A DNA stretch of 17,477 nt from DATIJC01 sp035479015. GTDB lineage: Bacteria; Patescibacteriota; Microgenomatia; UBA1400; UBA12028. Shown in pieces: positions 1 to 7,108 of this stretch (positions are counted from its first letter, which is position 1; the number at the start of each line of letters is the position of its first letter). A program made the position numbers and the translations under genes. A model generated the notes under the pieces. The model made no database searches. It was not told the origin of the DNA and saw only the letters and a list, made by a program, of their open reading frames with translations. Where the stretch lies: positions 1-17,477 of the forward strand of contig DATIJC010000014.1 in NCBI GenBank assembly GCA_035479015.1. Direction: 5' to 3'.

Positions 1-700
1 CATCATTCATACTGATACAGGCTTAGGTGATTTTGATCACCATCAAGCTGACCGCGGACTGCAGCGCATTTGTGCTACCAGCCTCGTGTTTGACTACGTG
101 TCCCACTTGCACCCGGATCTCGCCCAAGATGAAGCACTTAAATACCTCGTGGAGTATGTGACGCAAGTAGATCATTTTGAAGAATATACCTGGCCTGATT
201 CTATGAACCTTCGCTATCAACTCATGTTACAGAACCTGATTGACGGGGCAAAAAAGACAGTCTTTTCTGACGACGAGACAGTGACACACTTTGGCATGCA
301 ATGTCTGGATAGCGCATATGCTGTCCTAAGCGAGCAGATCGAAGCGCAAGATGAGATAGCTAAAAAAGGAATTACATTTGATACAAAATGGGGAAAGGGC
401 TTAGCGATCTCTAGCTCTAATGATGAAGTGGTGCGTGTAGCGCAAAAATCTGGATATGTGGTAGCGCTGCGTAAAGATATTGATACAGGGGCAATCCGTA
501 TCAAGGCAGTGCCCGGAAAAGACATCGATCTGACCCCGATATACGAAAAAATAAAAACAATGGATAAAACTGGGTATTGGTATTTTCATCCGGGCAAAAC
601 CATGCTTCTCAATGGCTCTACCAAGGATCCTAGCCGCACACCAAGTCCACTGACGCTTGATCAGATAATTGTACTATTTAGAGATGTCATTCCTGCGTAG
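1..700 (+). CDS. DHH/MYG1-like phosphoesterase family protein (5' partial)
   Basis: The frame is open from base 2, so the true start lies upstream of the window; 232 codons are visible. The first residues read HTDTGLGDFDHHQADR, with a DFDHH motif like the metal-binding DHH signature, followed by a segment ending in a SLVF stretch. This order resembles the MYG1 (UPF0160) branch of DHH-type phosphoesterases, which are metal-dependent nuclease-like proteins. The C-terminal third (IRIKAVPG, then GYWYFHPGK) also fits the general MYG1 layout. The N-terminal metal-binding part (THNGxFHxDE in MYG1) is outside the window and cannot be checked. The last codons (VIPA, TAG) lie inside a REP-like repeat starting at 686, so the C-terminal tail is repeat-derived. 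The family assignment is from motif recall and is moderate; the reading frame is secure. Confidence 0.55.
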   Translation, partial: IIHTDTGLGDFDHHQADRGLQRICATSLVFDYVSHLHPDLAQDEALKYLVEYVTQVDHFEEYTWPDSMNLRYQLMLQNLIDGAKKTVFSDDETVTHFGMQCLDSAYAVLSEQIEAQDEIAKKGITFDTKWGKGLAISSSNDEVVRVAQKSGYVVALRKDIDTGAIRIKAVPGKDIDLTPIYEKIKTMDKTGYWYFHPGKTMLLNGSTKDPSRTPSPLTLDQIIVLFRDVIPA

Positions 701-776
701 GCAGGAATCCAGTCAATAAATAAAAATACATTATTGAATTACTTGTTGTCTGGATACTTGCCTTCGCAAGTATGAC
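686..776. repeat. REP-like bipartite palindrome (GTCATTCCTGC type)
   Basis: Two 27-bp units face each other across a 37-bp AT-rich spacer. Unit 1 is 686-712 and unit 2 is 750-776 on the opposite strand. Read in the same sense they share the GTCAT head, the hairpin frame and the ATCCAG end. Each folds into an 8-bp hairpin: ATTCCTGC/GCAGGAAT (689-696 with 701-708, loop GTAG) and ATACTTGC/GCAAGTAT (754-761 with 766-773, loop CTTC, or GAAG in the other sense). The stems differ by paired substitutions that keep base pairing. The outer GTCAT/ATGAC ends also pair. The upstream gene's stop codon is in unit 1's loop, and the HIT gene starts 8 bases after unit 2. Confidence 0.85.
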
Positions 777-784
777 AAAATGAT

Positions 785-1138
785 ATGGAAGACTCGGTTT
801 TTACTAAAATCATAAAGCGGCAGATACCCAGCACGATCCGCTTTGAGGATGACGAGTTTATTGCTTTTGATGATATCCATCCGCACGCACCGATCCACGT
901 ACTAGTTGTACCAAAAAAACAGTACGAGACGCTCGAACAAGTACCGATGGAAGATACTAATTTCCATGCTCGTCTACTACTCATAGGTCGTGAAGTTGCT
1001 CGCATTATGGGTATCAGTGAAAATTACCGTTTTGCATTAAATATCGGTAAAGAGCTTCAAGCCGTCCATCATGTGCACTTGCATGTGCTTGGTGGGTGGA
1101 AGAATTTGCCAAAGGCAAGAGATCAACGGTTTGGCTAA
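785..1138 (+). CDS. HIT family protein (HinT-like nucleotide hydrolase)
   Basis: This 117-aa protein matches the HinT branch of the HIT superfamily, whose members hydrolyse purine nucleoside phosphoramidates and related nucleotide conjugates in the cytoplasm. The N-terminus (VFTKIIKRQIPS, 5-16) matches the family opening FCKIIxGEIPS. The HIT triad HVHLH is at 96-100, with His98 expected to be the nucleophile, followed by VLGG. The two N-terminal zinc-type cysteines seen in many bacterial HinT proteins are replaced by Ser4 and Thr7, and no other zinc site is evident. Length is normal. The start ATG lies just after a REP-like repeat and has no clear Shine-Dalgarno sequence. The stop is 4 bases from the stop of convergent ybeY. 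Confidence 0.9.
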   Translation: MEDSVFTKIIKRQIPSTIRFEDDEFIAFDDIHPHAPIHVLVVPKKQYETLEQVPMEDTNFHARLLLIGREVARIMGISENYRFALNIGKELQAVHHVHLHVLGGWKNLPKARDQRFG

Positions 1139-1142
1139 AGGC

Positions 1143-1580
1143 CTATTCGTGGTGGTGGCCCAACAAATGCCCTAGTGCATGCTCGACTAAGTAACAAATG
1201 TGGTCGTCTACCATCTTGCCGCGCTTCATGGCCTGATTGACTACTTCAGGAAAACATACCACGATATCACCCAAGTGACGCGTCTCGATGGGAGGGAGCA
1301 CGAATGCTCCAATATCATTGACTTGTGGTTTTGGCTCAAGTGTCGACTCGTAGTCTACGGGTGAACCTTTTTCGTACTGGGGAAAAGAAAGCACGTCAGT
1401 CACACCCTCATGATTTAGGTGCGATTCATTGAGCATAGTGATCTTCCGCTTTCCGACTATGGAAAGATCCACGACTGCATCAAACACCCCCTCTTTTTTG
1501 AGGAAAGTCTGGATACATTCGCGGATTTTTTTCCGGTTGACGGGGTAGCGTGACCCAACCTTAAAAGTAACTGTGATCAT
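1143..1580 (-). CDS. ybeY: Endoribonuclease YbeY, rRNA maturation factor
   Basis: YbeY is a zinc-dependent endoribonuclease needed for 16S rRNA 3' end maturation and ribosome quality control. The 145-aa product has the family landmarks: TDVLSFP at 61-67, LGDIVVC at 103-109, and the metal-binding H-x3-H-x5-H site at His134, His138 and His144. The protein ends one residue after the third histidine, so the C-terminal extension seen in many homologues is absent; the motif itself is complete. It lies 3 bases downstream of rpsU on the same strand and so should be co-transcribed with it. Pairing a 16S-processing nuclease with a small-subunit protein makes functional sense. A run of extra histidines (142-144) makes the exact third ligand slightly ambiguous. 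Confidence 0.93.
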   Translation of the reverse strand: MITVTFKVGSRYPVNRKKIRECIQTFLKKEGVFDAVVDLSIVGKRKITMLNESHLNHEGVTDVLSFPQYEKGSPVDYESTLEPKPQVNDIGAFVLPPIETRHLGDIVVCFPEVVNQAMKRGKMVDDHICYLVEHALGHLLGHHHE

Positions 1581-1583
1581 TTT

Positions 1584-1793
1584 TTACGATCCAATACGTC
1601 GCTGGATACGCCTCTCGCGGGCGAGCTTCTTTTGCAGCTCTTTCTTGGCCTCTTTACGAAGCAGCGCAGGCTTTAGATAAAACTCCTTGCGTTGCACGAG
1701 TTTTAAAATATTGTCAGTGAGTACGCGCTTCTTGAAGCGGCGGATGACACTTTCGGTACTTTCGTCTTTTTTTGCTTTGATGATGGTTGCCAT
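1584..1793 (-). CDS. rpsU: Small ribosomal subunit protein bS21
   Basis: This 69-aa basic protein aligns with bS21 through the N-terminal ESTESVIRRFKKRV region (11-24), the REF(Y/L) core (RKEFYLKP, 35-42) and the Arg/Lys-rich C-terminal helix. bS21 sits near the 3' end of 16S rRNA and helps initiation. I chose the ATG at 1793 (MATIIKAKK), because it matches the family start and has AGGGGG 11 bases upstream (1805-1810). A GTG at 1805 would add four residues but would overlap that purine run. It is the first gene of an rpsU-ybeY pair. A sigma70-type promoter lies at 1850-1878 and a stem-loop lies in the leader. Confidence 0.93.
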   Translation of the reverse strand: MATIIKAKKDESTESVIRRFKKRVLTDNILKLVQRKEFYLKPALLRKEAKKELQKKLARERRIQRRIGS

Positions 1794-1821
1794 TTGTAAA
1801 AACACCCCCTCTTATGGAATT

Positions 1822-1842
1822 TTGTCACCCTACGGGTGGCAA
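1822..1842 (-). promoter_or_regulatory. Stem-loop at the 5' end of the rpsU leader
   Basis: TTGTCACCC (1822-1830), loop TAC, GGGTGGCAA (1834-1842) form a 9-bp stem with one G-T wobble. With the promoter at 1850-1878, transcription should start around 1843, placing this hairpin at the very 5' end of the rpsU-ybeY mRNA and about 12 bases ahead of the purine-rich ribosome-binding region. It could stabilise the mRNA or serve as a ribosomal-protein feedback site. The stem is seen directly; the function is inference. Confidence 0.45.
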
Positions 1843-1849
1843 GGCTGGT

Positions 1850-1878
1850 AGTATAGCCGAAAAGGGTAGACTTGACAA
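1850..1878 (-). promoter_or_regulatory. Sigma70-type promoter of rpsU-ybeY
   Basis: On the minus strand, TTGTCA (1873-1878) and TATACT (1850-1855) are separated by exactly 17 bases, each one mismatch from consensus. This is the best full -35/-10 promoter I found in the window. The start site would fall near 1843. Confidence 0.7.
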
Positions 1879-1921
1879 TCCTGGTCTATCAAAAGTCACT
1901 TTTTCTTTGTAAGATCCCCGT

Positions 1922-3352
1922 ATGTCATGGTATCGAAAATATAGACCGCAAAAGGTAAATGAGCTCAAGATCAAGCCCGCCAGGGAAGCATTCCAGCGCA
2001 TCCTGGATACGGGAAATTTCTCCCATGCATATCTATTATCTGGTCCAAAGGGAACAGGGAAGACATCGGGAGCTCGCATTCTGGCCAAGGTTTTAAACTG
2101 TGAATTGAATCGAAAAGCGATAGAAAAACATCAACCGTTTGTCGAACCGTGCAATGTATGTAGTTCTTGTATAAGTATCACGAACGGTTCGAGTATGACA
2201 GTCGTCGAGATGGACGCCGCCAGTAACCGCGGTATCGACGATATCCGTGAGATCCGCGATAGGATAGGCTTGTCTCCTTCGGATGGGGTGGTCTGCGTGT
2301 ACATCATTGATGAGGTGCACATGTTGACGACCGAGGCGTTTAATGCGCTCCTGAAAATCTTGGAAGAGCCACCGGCTCATGTTGTGTTCGTGCTTGCGAC
2401 AACCGATCCGCAAAAAGTTCCCGCGACGGTGCTCTCACGTTGTACGCATATATCTTATCGACGGGCTACAAATGGGGAAGTGGTGGAGACTTTAGAAACA
2501 GTTGCGGCGGCCGAAAACATGGCTGTGGAGAAGGAAGTTCTGGCACAATTTGCAATAGCTTCAGATGGCAGTTTCCGCGACGCGATTAAATTTTTTGAAC
2601 AGGTAGCTTCAGGAAAAACGACGCTTACACTAGCAGACATTGAGTTCACTGTATTTAATAATTCTGACGAGTCAGTGCAATTATTAGCTACAGCACTGCA
2701 AGAGCGGTCTTTGGAAAAAACACAAAAACTATTTAGTAAATTTGAATTGCAATCAGTAGATTTTTCACTCCTACACAAACGGCTTTTAACATCGCTTATG
2801 CCGAAGTCTTTGGAGTTGGTACGTGCACTCAATATCCCCTTGGACCCATTGCTGCCGATCCCTTGGTTGCCGTTTTATTTAGGATGTGTGGAGTGGTGCA
2901 TGCAAAGTCCGCAGGTGCCAGTACGCAGTGCGCAGATGGTAAAAGAAATTCCAATAGTCCAGCCAACTAGCAAGCTAGAAACTAGTAAACCCGTAACTGG
3001 TCCCGTTCCCGGGTATAGCGAAATAACTGCCAAATGGCCGGAGTTGCTACGCAAGGTGCATAGTCGCAATACTTCTGTAGAAGCACTACTGCGTTCTACA
3101 AAACTTGTTGGGATTGATGGGAATACACTGCAACTGGAAGCGTTCTACGCATTCCATAAAGAGCAATTGGAGGCAGAGCGGAACAGAAGAATCTTTGAGG
3201 GAATACTCGCTGAAATTTTTTCCTGCAAACTGATATATAGTTTATCGCTATCACAAAAAGCAAAACTTGCACAACTCAATCCCAATAGTAATGTCTCCGG
3301 GAAAGTCGAGGATGAAGGAATGGTCACTGCTGCCGAGGAAGCATTTCTCTAA
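1922..3352 (+). CDS. dnaX: DNA polymerase III subunit gamma/tau
   Basis: DnaX is the AAA+ ATPase of the clamp loader that places the beta clamp on primed DNA. The N-terminus has the family opening YRKYRPQ (4-10), Walker A GPKGTGKT (41-48), the four-cysteine zinc module (Cys60, Cys77, Cys80, Cys83), Walker B VYIIDEVHML (126-135), the EEPPAHVVFVLATT stretch (148-161) and the SRC sensor (172-174). At 476 aa it has a C-terminal domain after a Ser/Thr/Pro-rich linker near 310-340, but no long tau-type tail. I saw no obvious A6G slippery site, so a separate gamma product is not supported. There is no Shine-Dalgarno; a TAAGAT box (1910-1915) is 6 bases before the ATG. Its stop directly abuts the stop of convergent ybaB. 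Confidence 0.93.
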   Translation: MSWYRKYRPQKVNELKIKPAREAFQRILDTGNFSHAYLLSGPKGTGKTSGARILAKVLNCELNRKAIEKHQPFVEPCNVCSSCISITNGSSMTVVEMDAASNRGIDDIREIRDRIGLSPSDGVVCVYIIDEVHMLTTEAFNALLKILEEPPAHVVFVLATTDPQKVPATVLSRCTHISYRRATNGEVVETLETVAAAENMAVEKEVLAQFAIASDGSFRDAIKFFEQVASGKTTLTLADIEFTVFNNSDESVQLLATALQERSLEKTQKLFSKFELQSVDFSLLHKRLLTSLMPKSLELVRALNIPLDPLLPIPWLPFYLGCVEWCMQSPQVPVRSAQMVKEIPIVQPTSKLETSKPVTGPVPGYSEITAKWPELLRKVHSRNTSVEALLRSTKLVGIDGNTLQLEAFYAFHKEQLEAERNRRIFEGILAEIFSCKLIYSLSLSQKAKLAQLNPNSNVSGKVEDEGMVTAAEEAFL

Positions 3353-3631
3353 TTATTTCCCGCCAAGCAGTCCACCGAGGCCGCCGGACATCTGCTGGAG
3401 TTTCTTGGCTGCCAGTTCTTGTGACTTCTTGATAGCTTTATTTAGCGCATCCACTGCTTGCTGTGAGGAAACACCCTGGACAGTGAAGACTTTGATTTTT
3501 TGGTCACCGGAGATGACGACACGGATATCACCTTCGACTACTTCAATCTCTTCAGCGGCAAGTTGTTGCTGCATTTGCATTGCTTGCTGTCGAAGCTGGT
3601 TTAGGTCACCGAGTTTGCCTGGTAAGTTCAT
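3353..3631 (-). CDS. ybaB: YbaB/EbfC family nucleoid-associated protein
   Basis: YbaB/EbfC proteins are small dimeric DNA-binding proteins, often encoded directly after dnaX. The 92-aa product has the family features: a Gln/Met-rich N-terminal helix (LNQLRQQAMQMQQQLAAEE, 10-28), the central EGDIRVVISGDQKI strand region (33-46), and the Gly-rich tail GGLGGLLGGK. A strong GAGGAG (3637-3642) sits 5 bases before the ATG. Here the gene is on the opposite strand to dnaX and the two stop codons touch with no base between them, instead of the usual co-directional dnaX-ybaB order. Two exported-protein genes lie upstream on the same strand (41-bp gap). Confidence 0.9.
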   Translation of the reverse strand: MNLPGKLGDLNQLRQQAMQMQQQLAAEEIEVVEGDIRVVISGDQKIKVFTVQGVSSQQAVDALNKAIKKSQELAAKKLQQMSGGLGGLLGGK

Positions 3632-3671
3632 AGATACTCCTCATTTATTTATCCGTATGATAGCACGAAAA

Positions 3672-4340
3672 CTACGGAGCTACCTTTGGTTTTGTCGTAA
3701 GCGAATAGACACGCAGTGCTGAACTGCTGGCAGTATGGGGATCAGCGAAGATTGCGACAATCTTATCGTTTGCTATGAGTGTGGAGCGGGTGAGGGAACC
3801 GCCTAATGTATCGAAGTATTTTGTTTTTGCACTGGTGAACCATCTTTCCGGATCATTTTTGCCCGCTGATATTACTGTAAAGAATTTTGTCGTCAACGTC
3901 TGAATAGTACCCAGGAAACTTACTCTGCTTGGGGCGAATATAGTCTCATCGGATAACAATATGCGTCTGCCGACATACTGCTGATTTTCATTGACAGTTC
4001 CCATGATGATGATAGGGCTACCCAATTCTAGATCTTCACGCGTCGCCTGTTTTAAGCCACGCAGAACTACTGCCTTTGTATCGAGCTCTACCAAGCGCAG
4101 GGCCCCCGTCACGGTTTGGACCTGTAATGAAGAACCAACGATTTTAGTGAGCGTACCGAATATGCCAAATGTAATTGGCGTGCTTGTACCTAAAGTAGGC
4201 GAGTTTTTCACTTTTTCCACCCGGTTGACAATATTTTGATCTACATCTTGGGTGGTAGGAGTAGGCAAAGCGCCTGGACTTGCGCTGGCAGTCGCCGTTT
4301 TGGCAGCGAGTACGAGAGCTAGTAAAAGATGTTGTGTCAT
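3672..4340 (-). CDS. Exported protein of unknown function
   Basis: This 222-aa protein begins MTQHLLLALVLAAKTATASASPG, which reads as a short hydrophobic signal peptide with likely cleavage after an A-x-A near residue 20, followed by a Pro/Thr linker. The mature part contains two similar beta-rich stretches (about 54-110 and 138-200), each opening with FG(I/T)xGT or FLGTIQTLTTK-like strands. This suggests a duplicated small beta-barrel domain, reminiscent of DUF5666-type proteins, although I cannot confirm the family. There is no catalytic motif. The start lies 1 base from the stop of the upstream anchored Ig-like gene, so the two are almost certainly translated from one mRNA and probably act together at the cell surface. 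Function unknown. Confidence 0.6.
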   Translation of the reverse strand: MTQHLLLALVLAAKTATASASPGALPTPTTQDVDQNIVNRVEKVKNSPTLGTSTPITFGIFGTLTKIVGSSLQVQTVTGALRLVELDTKAVVLRGLKQATREDLELGSPIIIMGTVNENQQYVGRRILLSDETIFAPSRVSFLGTIQTLTTKFFTVISAGKNDPERWFTSAKTKYFDTLGGSLTRSTLIANDKIVAIFADPHTASSSALRVYSLTTKPKVAP

Positions 4341-4341
4341 A

Positions 4342-4848
4342 TTACTTCTTTTTTATGGTAGCTGAGGCAGTGGCTTTCGGTGTGGCAGTTGGAGTGGGAA
4401 TACTGGTTGCAAAAATATCCGCTGTTGAGTAAATGATTTCTCTCATGATGCTATACGTTTGCCCGTCATCGGTAAGTACACGAGCTACGAGCGTATTTGC
4501 TCCCGCTTCTAAAGTAACGGCCACGGAAAAATTGCCATTTTGATCAGACACAGAGGGGTACTCTCGGGTGTTGTCCAGGATAAGTACTGTAGAATTTGGG
4601 ATCGTTTGACCTGTGACATGTATATCAGGTGTCGAGACAAGAGAGTCATTTGTAGGTTCACTCAGGCGTATGTGCTCAGAGGTCGAGAGGTCAGGTGTCG
4701 GTGTAGCGGTAATCGCTGCTCCTGACGGATTGATTGTGGGAGAAGGGAGAACCTCCTCGACCGCTCTTTTTGCACGGATCACGCCATACATAACAACGAG
4801 ACCGACGATGACTCCCAGAGCTATAGCGATGGAAACTTCCTTTTTCAT
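4342..4848 (-). CDS. Membrane-anchored protein with bacterial Ig-like domain
   Basis: The 168-aa product has an N-terminal transmembrane anchor (about 5-24) followed by Arg/Lys, a Pro/Ser/Thr-rich spacer (35-57), then a domain at about 60-135 with the pattern LSEPTNDSLV, IHVTGQTIPNSTVLI, DQNGNFSVAVTLEAGANTLV. That pattern is typical of Big/cadherin-like Ig folds found in surface proteins. A second Pro/Thr/Ala-rich tail (150-165) ends in KKK. The gene precedes an exported-protein gene by one base. The start ATG lacks a clear Shine-Dalgarno sequence. It is probably a cell-envelope structural or adhesive protein, inferred from domain type only. Confidence 0.65.
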   Translation of the reverse strand: MKKEVSIAIALGVIVGLVVMYGVIRAKRAVEEVLPSPTINPSGAAITATPTPDLSTSEHIRLSEPTNDSLVSTPDIHVTGQTIPNSTVLILDNTREYPSVSDQNGNFSVAVTLEAGANTLVARVLTDDGQTYSIMREIIYSTADIFATSIPTPTATPKATASATIKKK

Positions 4849-4922
4849 AAGAGTGGAAACCAGATCCTAGCAGAAAAGGTTGATGAAATCAAAGGAAATT
4901 CTTATACCTCACCTCACTAATA

Positions 4923-5028
4923 CTCCACCCCTAACCCCTCCCCTATTTTAGGAGAGGGGAACTATTTTATTTTTTTAAATATAGTCTCCCCCTAGGGTAG
5001 GGGGAGATTTAGAGGGAGTACGAAAATG
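4923..5028 (+). mobile_element. 106-bp MITE-like element, copy 1
   Basis: This stretch is the exact reverse complement of 11887-11992: 106 of 106 bases, with mismatches directly outside. It has two inward-facing units of one family. The left unit has tail CTCCACCCCTAA then a hairpin CCCCTCCCCTA-TTT-TAGGAGAGGGG with one mismatched pair. The right unit, on the other strand, has tail ACTCCCTCTAAAT then the hairpin TCTCCCCCTA-CCC-TAGGGGGAGA. The spacer is AT-rich. There is no coding sequence. It occupies most of the region upstream of the MBL-fold gene. I see no clear target-site duplication. Confidence 0.85.
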
Positions 5029-5040
5029 GAAGCAATCGTG

Positions 5041-5046
5041 TATAGT
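5041..5046 (+). promoter_or_regulatory. Possible -10 box for the MBL-fold gene
   Basis: TATAGT lies 10 bases before a GGAGG ribosome-binding site (5056-5060), leaving a leader of normal length. No good -35 is visible at 17 bases; that position (about 5018-5023) falls inside the 106-bp element, so the insertion may have altered this promoter. Confidence 0.35.
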
Positions 5047-5068
5047 AGGGGACACGGAGGAAATTTTT

Positions 5069-5722
5069 ATGGAAATAACCTATCTTGGACACAGTGCATT
5101 TAAGCTCAAAGGCAAGCAAGGGATTGTCGTGACTGATCCATACACAAATATGGTGGGTTTCTCAATGCCGGCAGTCACGGCTGACATAGTCACGCTTTCG
5201 CATGACCATCCTGATCACAATAATCGGCTGGCAGTCAAACCGACCGCAAACCGCGAGAAAGTGTGGGTGATCAAGGCCGCTGGTGAATATGAGGTTGGCG
5301 GAATCAGTGTCTTTGGTTTTGAATCATTTCATGATGACAAAAAAGGTGCTGATAGAGGCAAGAATGTGGTGTACACCTATGTAATTGATGGTGTACGTAT
5401 CGCACACCTAGGCGATTTGGGACACACGCTTAGTGATGGTTTTATCGAGCGGCTAGGTGAGATAGATGTGCTTCTGGCTCCAGTAGGCGGCAAGTATACA
5501 ATCGGTCCTGACACCGCTTCCGAAGTGATCGCAGCCATTGAGCCTTCCTACGTCATCCCCATGCACTATAAAACCGATGCACATGACGAGAAGACTTTTG
5601 GAGAACTTGCTACTTTGGCAGATTTTGAAAAAGCCTATGGCGTGACTGTGGAACCAGTCAAGAGTTTGACGGTTACTACTGCAACTATGCCAGAACAAAC
5701 CACACTAGTGGTTTTGCAATAA
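5069..5722 (+). CDS. MBL-fold metal-dependent hydrolase (UPF0173-like)
   Basis: This 217-aa protein is a small metallo-beta-lactamase-fold hydrolase. It opens with MEITYLGHSAF (His8), the usual start of the UPF0173/YtkL group. The metal-binding motif HDHPDH is at 45-50 (His45, His47, Asp49, His50), with later ligands suggested by HLGDLGH and VIPMHY. The group hydrolyses unknown substrates. A clear GGAGG (5056-5060) sits 8 bases before the ATG. The gene is 4 bases upstream of dnaB on the same strand, so co-transcription is likely, though no functional link between the two is known to me. Length and motifs are complete. Confidence 0.85.
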   Translation: MEITYLGHSAFKLKGKQGIVVTDPYTNMVGFSMPAVTADIVTLSHDHPDHNNRLAVKPTANREKVWVIKAAGEYEVGGISVFGFESFHDDKKGADRGKNVVYTYVIDGVRIAHLGDLGHTLSDGFIERLGEIDVLLAPVGGKYTIGPDTASEVIAAIEPSYVIPMHYKTDAHDEKTFGELATLADFEKAYGVTVEPVKSLTVTTATMPEQTTLVVLQ

Positions 5723-5726
5723 AATT

Positions 5727-7058
5727 ATGGCCACTATCCGTTTACCTCCGCAAAACCTAGAGGTGGAAGAAAGTCTCTTGGGAGCGCTGCTCATTGATAA
5801 AGATGCCATTATCAGTGTAGCTGAGATTTTAGGACCTGATAGTTTTTATAAAGACTTGCACCGTGAGATTTATGAAGCTATCCAGGATTTGTACACCAAG
5901 CGAGAGCCTATCGACATCGTCACAGTTTCTGAAAGCCTAAAGAAATCAAAATTGTTTAAGGATGCTGGCGGCAAGACATATCTTGCGACACTTGCTAATA
6001 ATGTCCCAACTTCCTCTCACTCCAGACAGTACGGTAAAATTATCAAAGATCTGAGCACGAAGCGCAATCTCATTGGTTTATCAAGCGAACTTTCAGAACT
6101 AGCCTTTGATGAAGTGAAAACTACCGAAGAGATCCTGGATCAAACACAACAGCGTGTCTTCTCACTCTCAGCTTCACACATGGAGCGGTCATTCACACCG
6201 CTCAAAGATGCCCTGGCCGAGAGTTTTGACCGTCTGGATGAACTACAGCACCAGGCCGGAGGATTGCGTGGGGTGCCTACCGGCTTTGCTGACCTGGACG
6301 ACACACTGTCAGGCATGCAGAACTCGAACCTGCTTATTCTGGCTGCCCGCCCGGGTGTGGGTAAGACTGCACTCTCATTAAACATTGCGACTGCAGCGGC
6401 AGTGATGCACCGCAAAAAAATAGCCTATTTTTCGCTGGAAATGAGTAAGGAAGAATTGGTCGACCGTTTACTTGTCGGACAAGCAGATATTGATGCATGG
6501 AGACTCAAAACCGGTCGGTTGTCCGATGACGATTTTGCCAAGCTGTCAGATGCAATGGGAGTCCTAGCTGATGCGGATATTTATATCGATGACACACCGG
6601 GAATGAGTGTGATGGAAGTGCGCACGAAAGCCAGACGCCTAAAAATGGAACGGGGCGTAGACTTTATTATCGTCGATTACTTACAGCTGATGCATGGCAG
6701 CGGTCTATATAAAGATAACCGTGTGCAGGAAGTATCGGAGATTTCACAAGGCTTAAAAAATATCGCCCGTGAATTAAAAGTCCCTGTCCTATCGCTAGCG
6801 CAATTATCCCGTGCGGTAGAGAGCCGCGGGACTAAACAGCCACAGTTATCAGACCTGCGTGAGTCAGGGAGTATCGAACAGGACGCTGATGTCGTCATGT
6901 TTCTCTACCGTGAAGATGATGACGAACGCGAAAATATTAAGCTCTCGATTGCCAAACACCGCAACGGACCCCTCAAGATGATTGATCTATTCTTCCGCGG
7001 AGACCGTATCAAATTTTACGGTGTGGAGAAGCACGAAAAAATTGCGCCTGGCGTATAA
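5727..7058 (+). CDS. dnaB: Replicative DNA helicase DnaB
   Basis: DnaB is the hexameric helicase that unwinds DNA at the replication fork and recruits primase. The 443-aa product has the N-terminal domain (LPPQNLEVEESLLGALL, 6-22), a linker helix near 155-175, and the RecA-like domain: GVPTGFADLDD (182-192), Walker A ARPGVGKT (207-214), YFSLEMSKEEL (234-244), Walker B IIVDYLQLM (314-322), QLSRAVE (359-365) and the LRESGSIEQDAD block (378-388). Length is normal and there is no intein. The ATG is 4 bases after the MBL gene stop. Downstream, the first hairpin of the DUF559 unit begins 25 bases after the stop. Confidence 0.95.
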   Translation: MATIRLPPQNLEVEESLLGALLIDKDAIISVAEILGPDSFYKDLHREIYEAIQDLYTKREPIDIVTVSESLKKSKLFKDAGGKTYLATLANNVPTSSHSRQYGKIIKDLSTKRNLIGLSSELSELAFDEVKTTEEILDQTQQRVFSLSASHMERSFTPLKDALAESFDRLDELQHQAGGLRGVPTGFADLDDTLSGMQNSNLLILAARPGVGKTALSLNIATAAAVMHRKKIAYFSLEMSKEELVDRLLVGQADIDAWRLKTGRLSDDDFAKLSDAMGVLADADIYIDDTPGMSVMEVRTKARRLKMERGVDFIIVDYLQLMHGSGLYKDNRVQEVSEISQGLKNIARELKVPVLSLAQLSRAVESRGTKQPQLSDLRESGSIEQDADVVMFLYREDDDERENIKLSIAKHRNGPLKMIDLFFRGDRIKFYGVEKHEKIAPGV

Positions 7059-7070
7059 TTTTTGTTTTAA

Positions 7071-7108
7071 ATATTCCACCCCACCCTCCCTTAATCTAAG
7101 GGAGGGAA
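7071..7108 (+). repeat. Left hairpin unit flanking the DUF559 gene
   Basis: ATATTCC, a C-rich tail and a 10-bp perfect stem (7084-7093 with 7097-7106, loop ATC). It is the gap-free inverted relative of 7481-7518: 26 of 38 positions match and three stem pairs change on both sides together. The DUF559 stop codon is inside the hairpin. Confidence 0.85.

Noticed and set aside
2093..2413. Minus-strand open frames inside dnaX and other long antisense frames
   Set aside because: They overlap well-supported genes, carry no recognisable motifs and have no ribosome-binding sites; they are shadow frames.
1922..3352. Programmed frameshift in dnaX producing a gamma subunit
   Set aside because: I looked for an A6G-type slippery heptamer with a downstream hairpin and saw only short A5 runs (for example near 3254) close to the end; nothing convincing.
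4540..4870. Plus-strand frames opposite the Ig-like gene
   Set aside because: Arg/Cys/Ser-rich translations without motifs, antisense to a gene with a clear membrane anchor and Ig-like domain.
4849..5068. A small RNA or riboswitch upstream of the MBL gene
   Set aside because: The structure here is fully explained by the 106-bp mobile-type element shared with 11887-11992.
7084..7106. Hairpin after dnaB as an intrinsic terminator
   Set aside because: The stem is strong but is followed by AATGGGAAAAA on the plus strand and a C-run on the other, not a U-tract; the match to the inverted partner at 7481-7518 explains it better.
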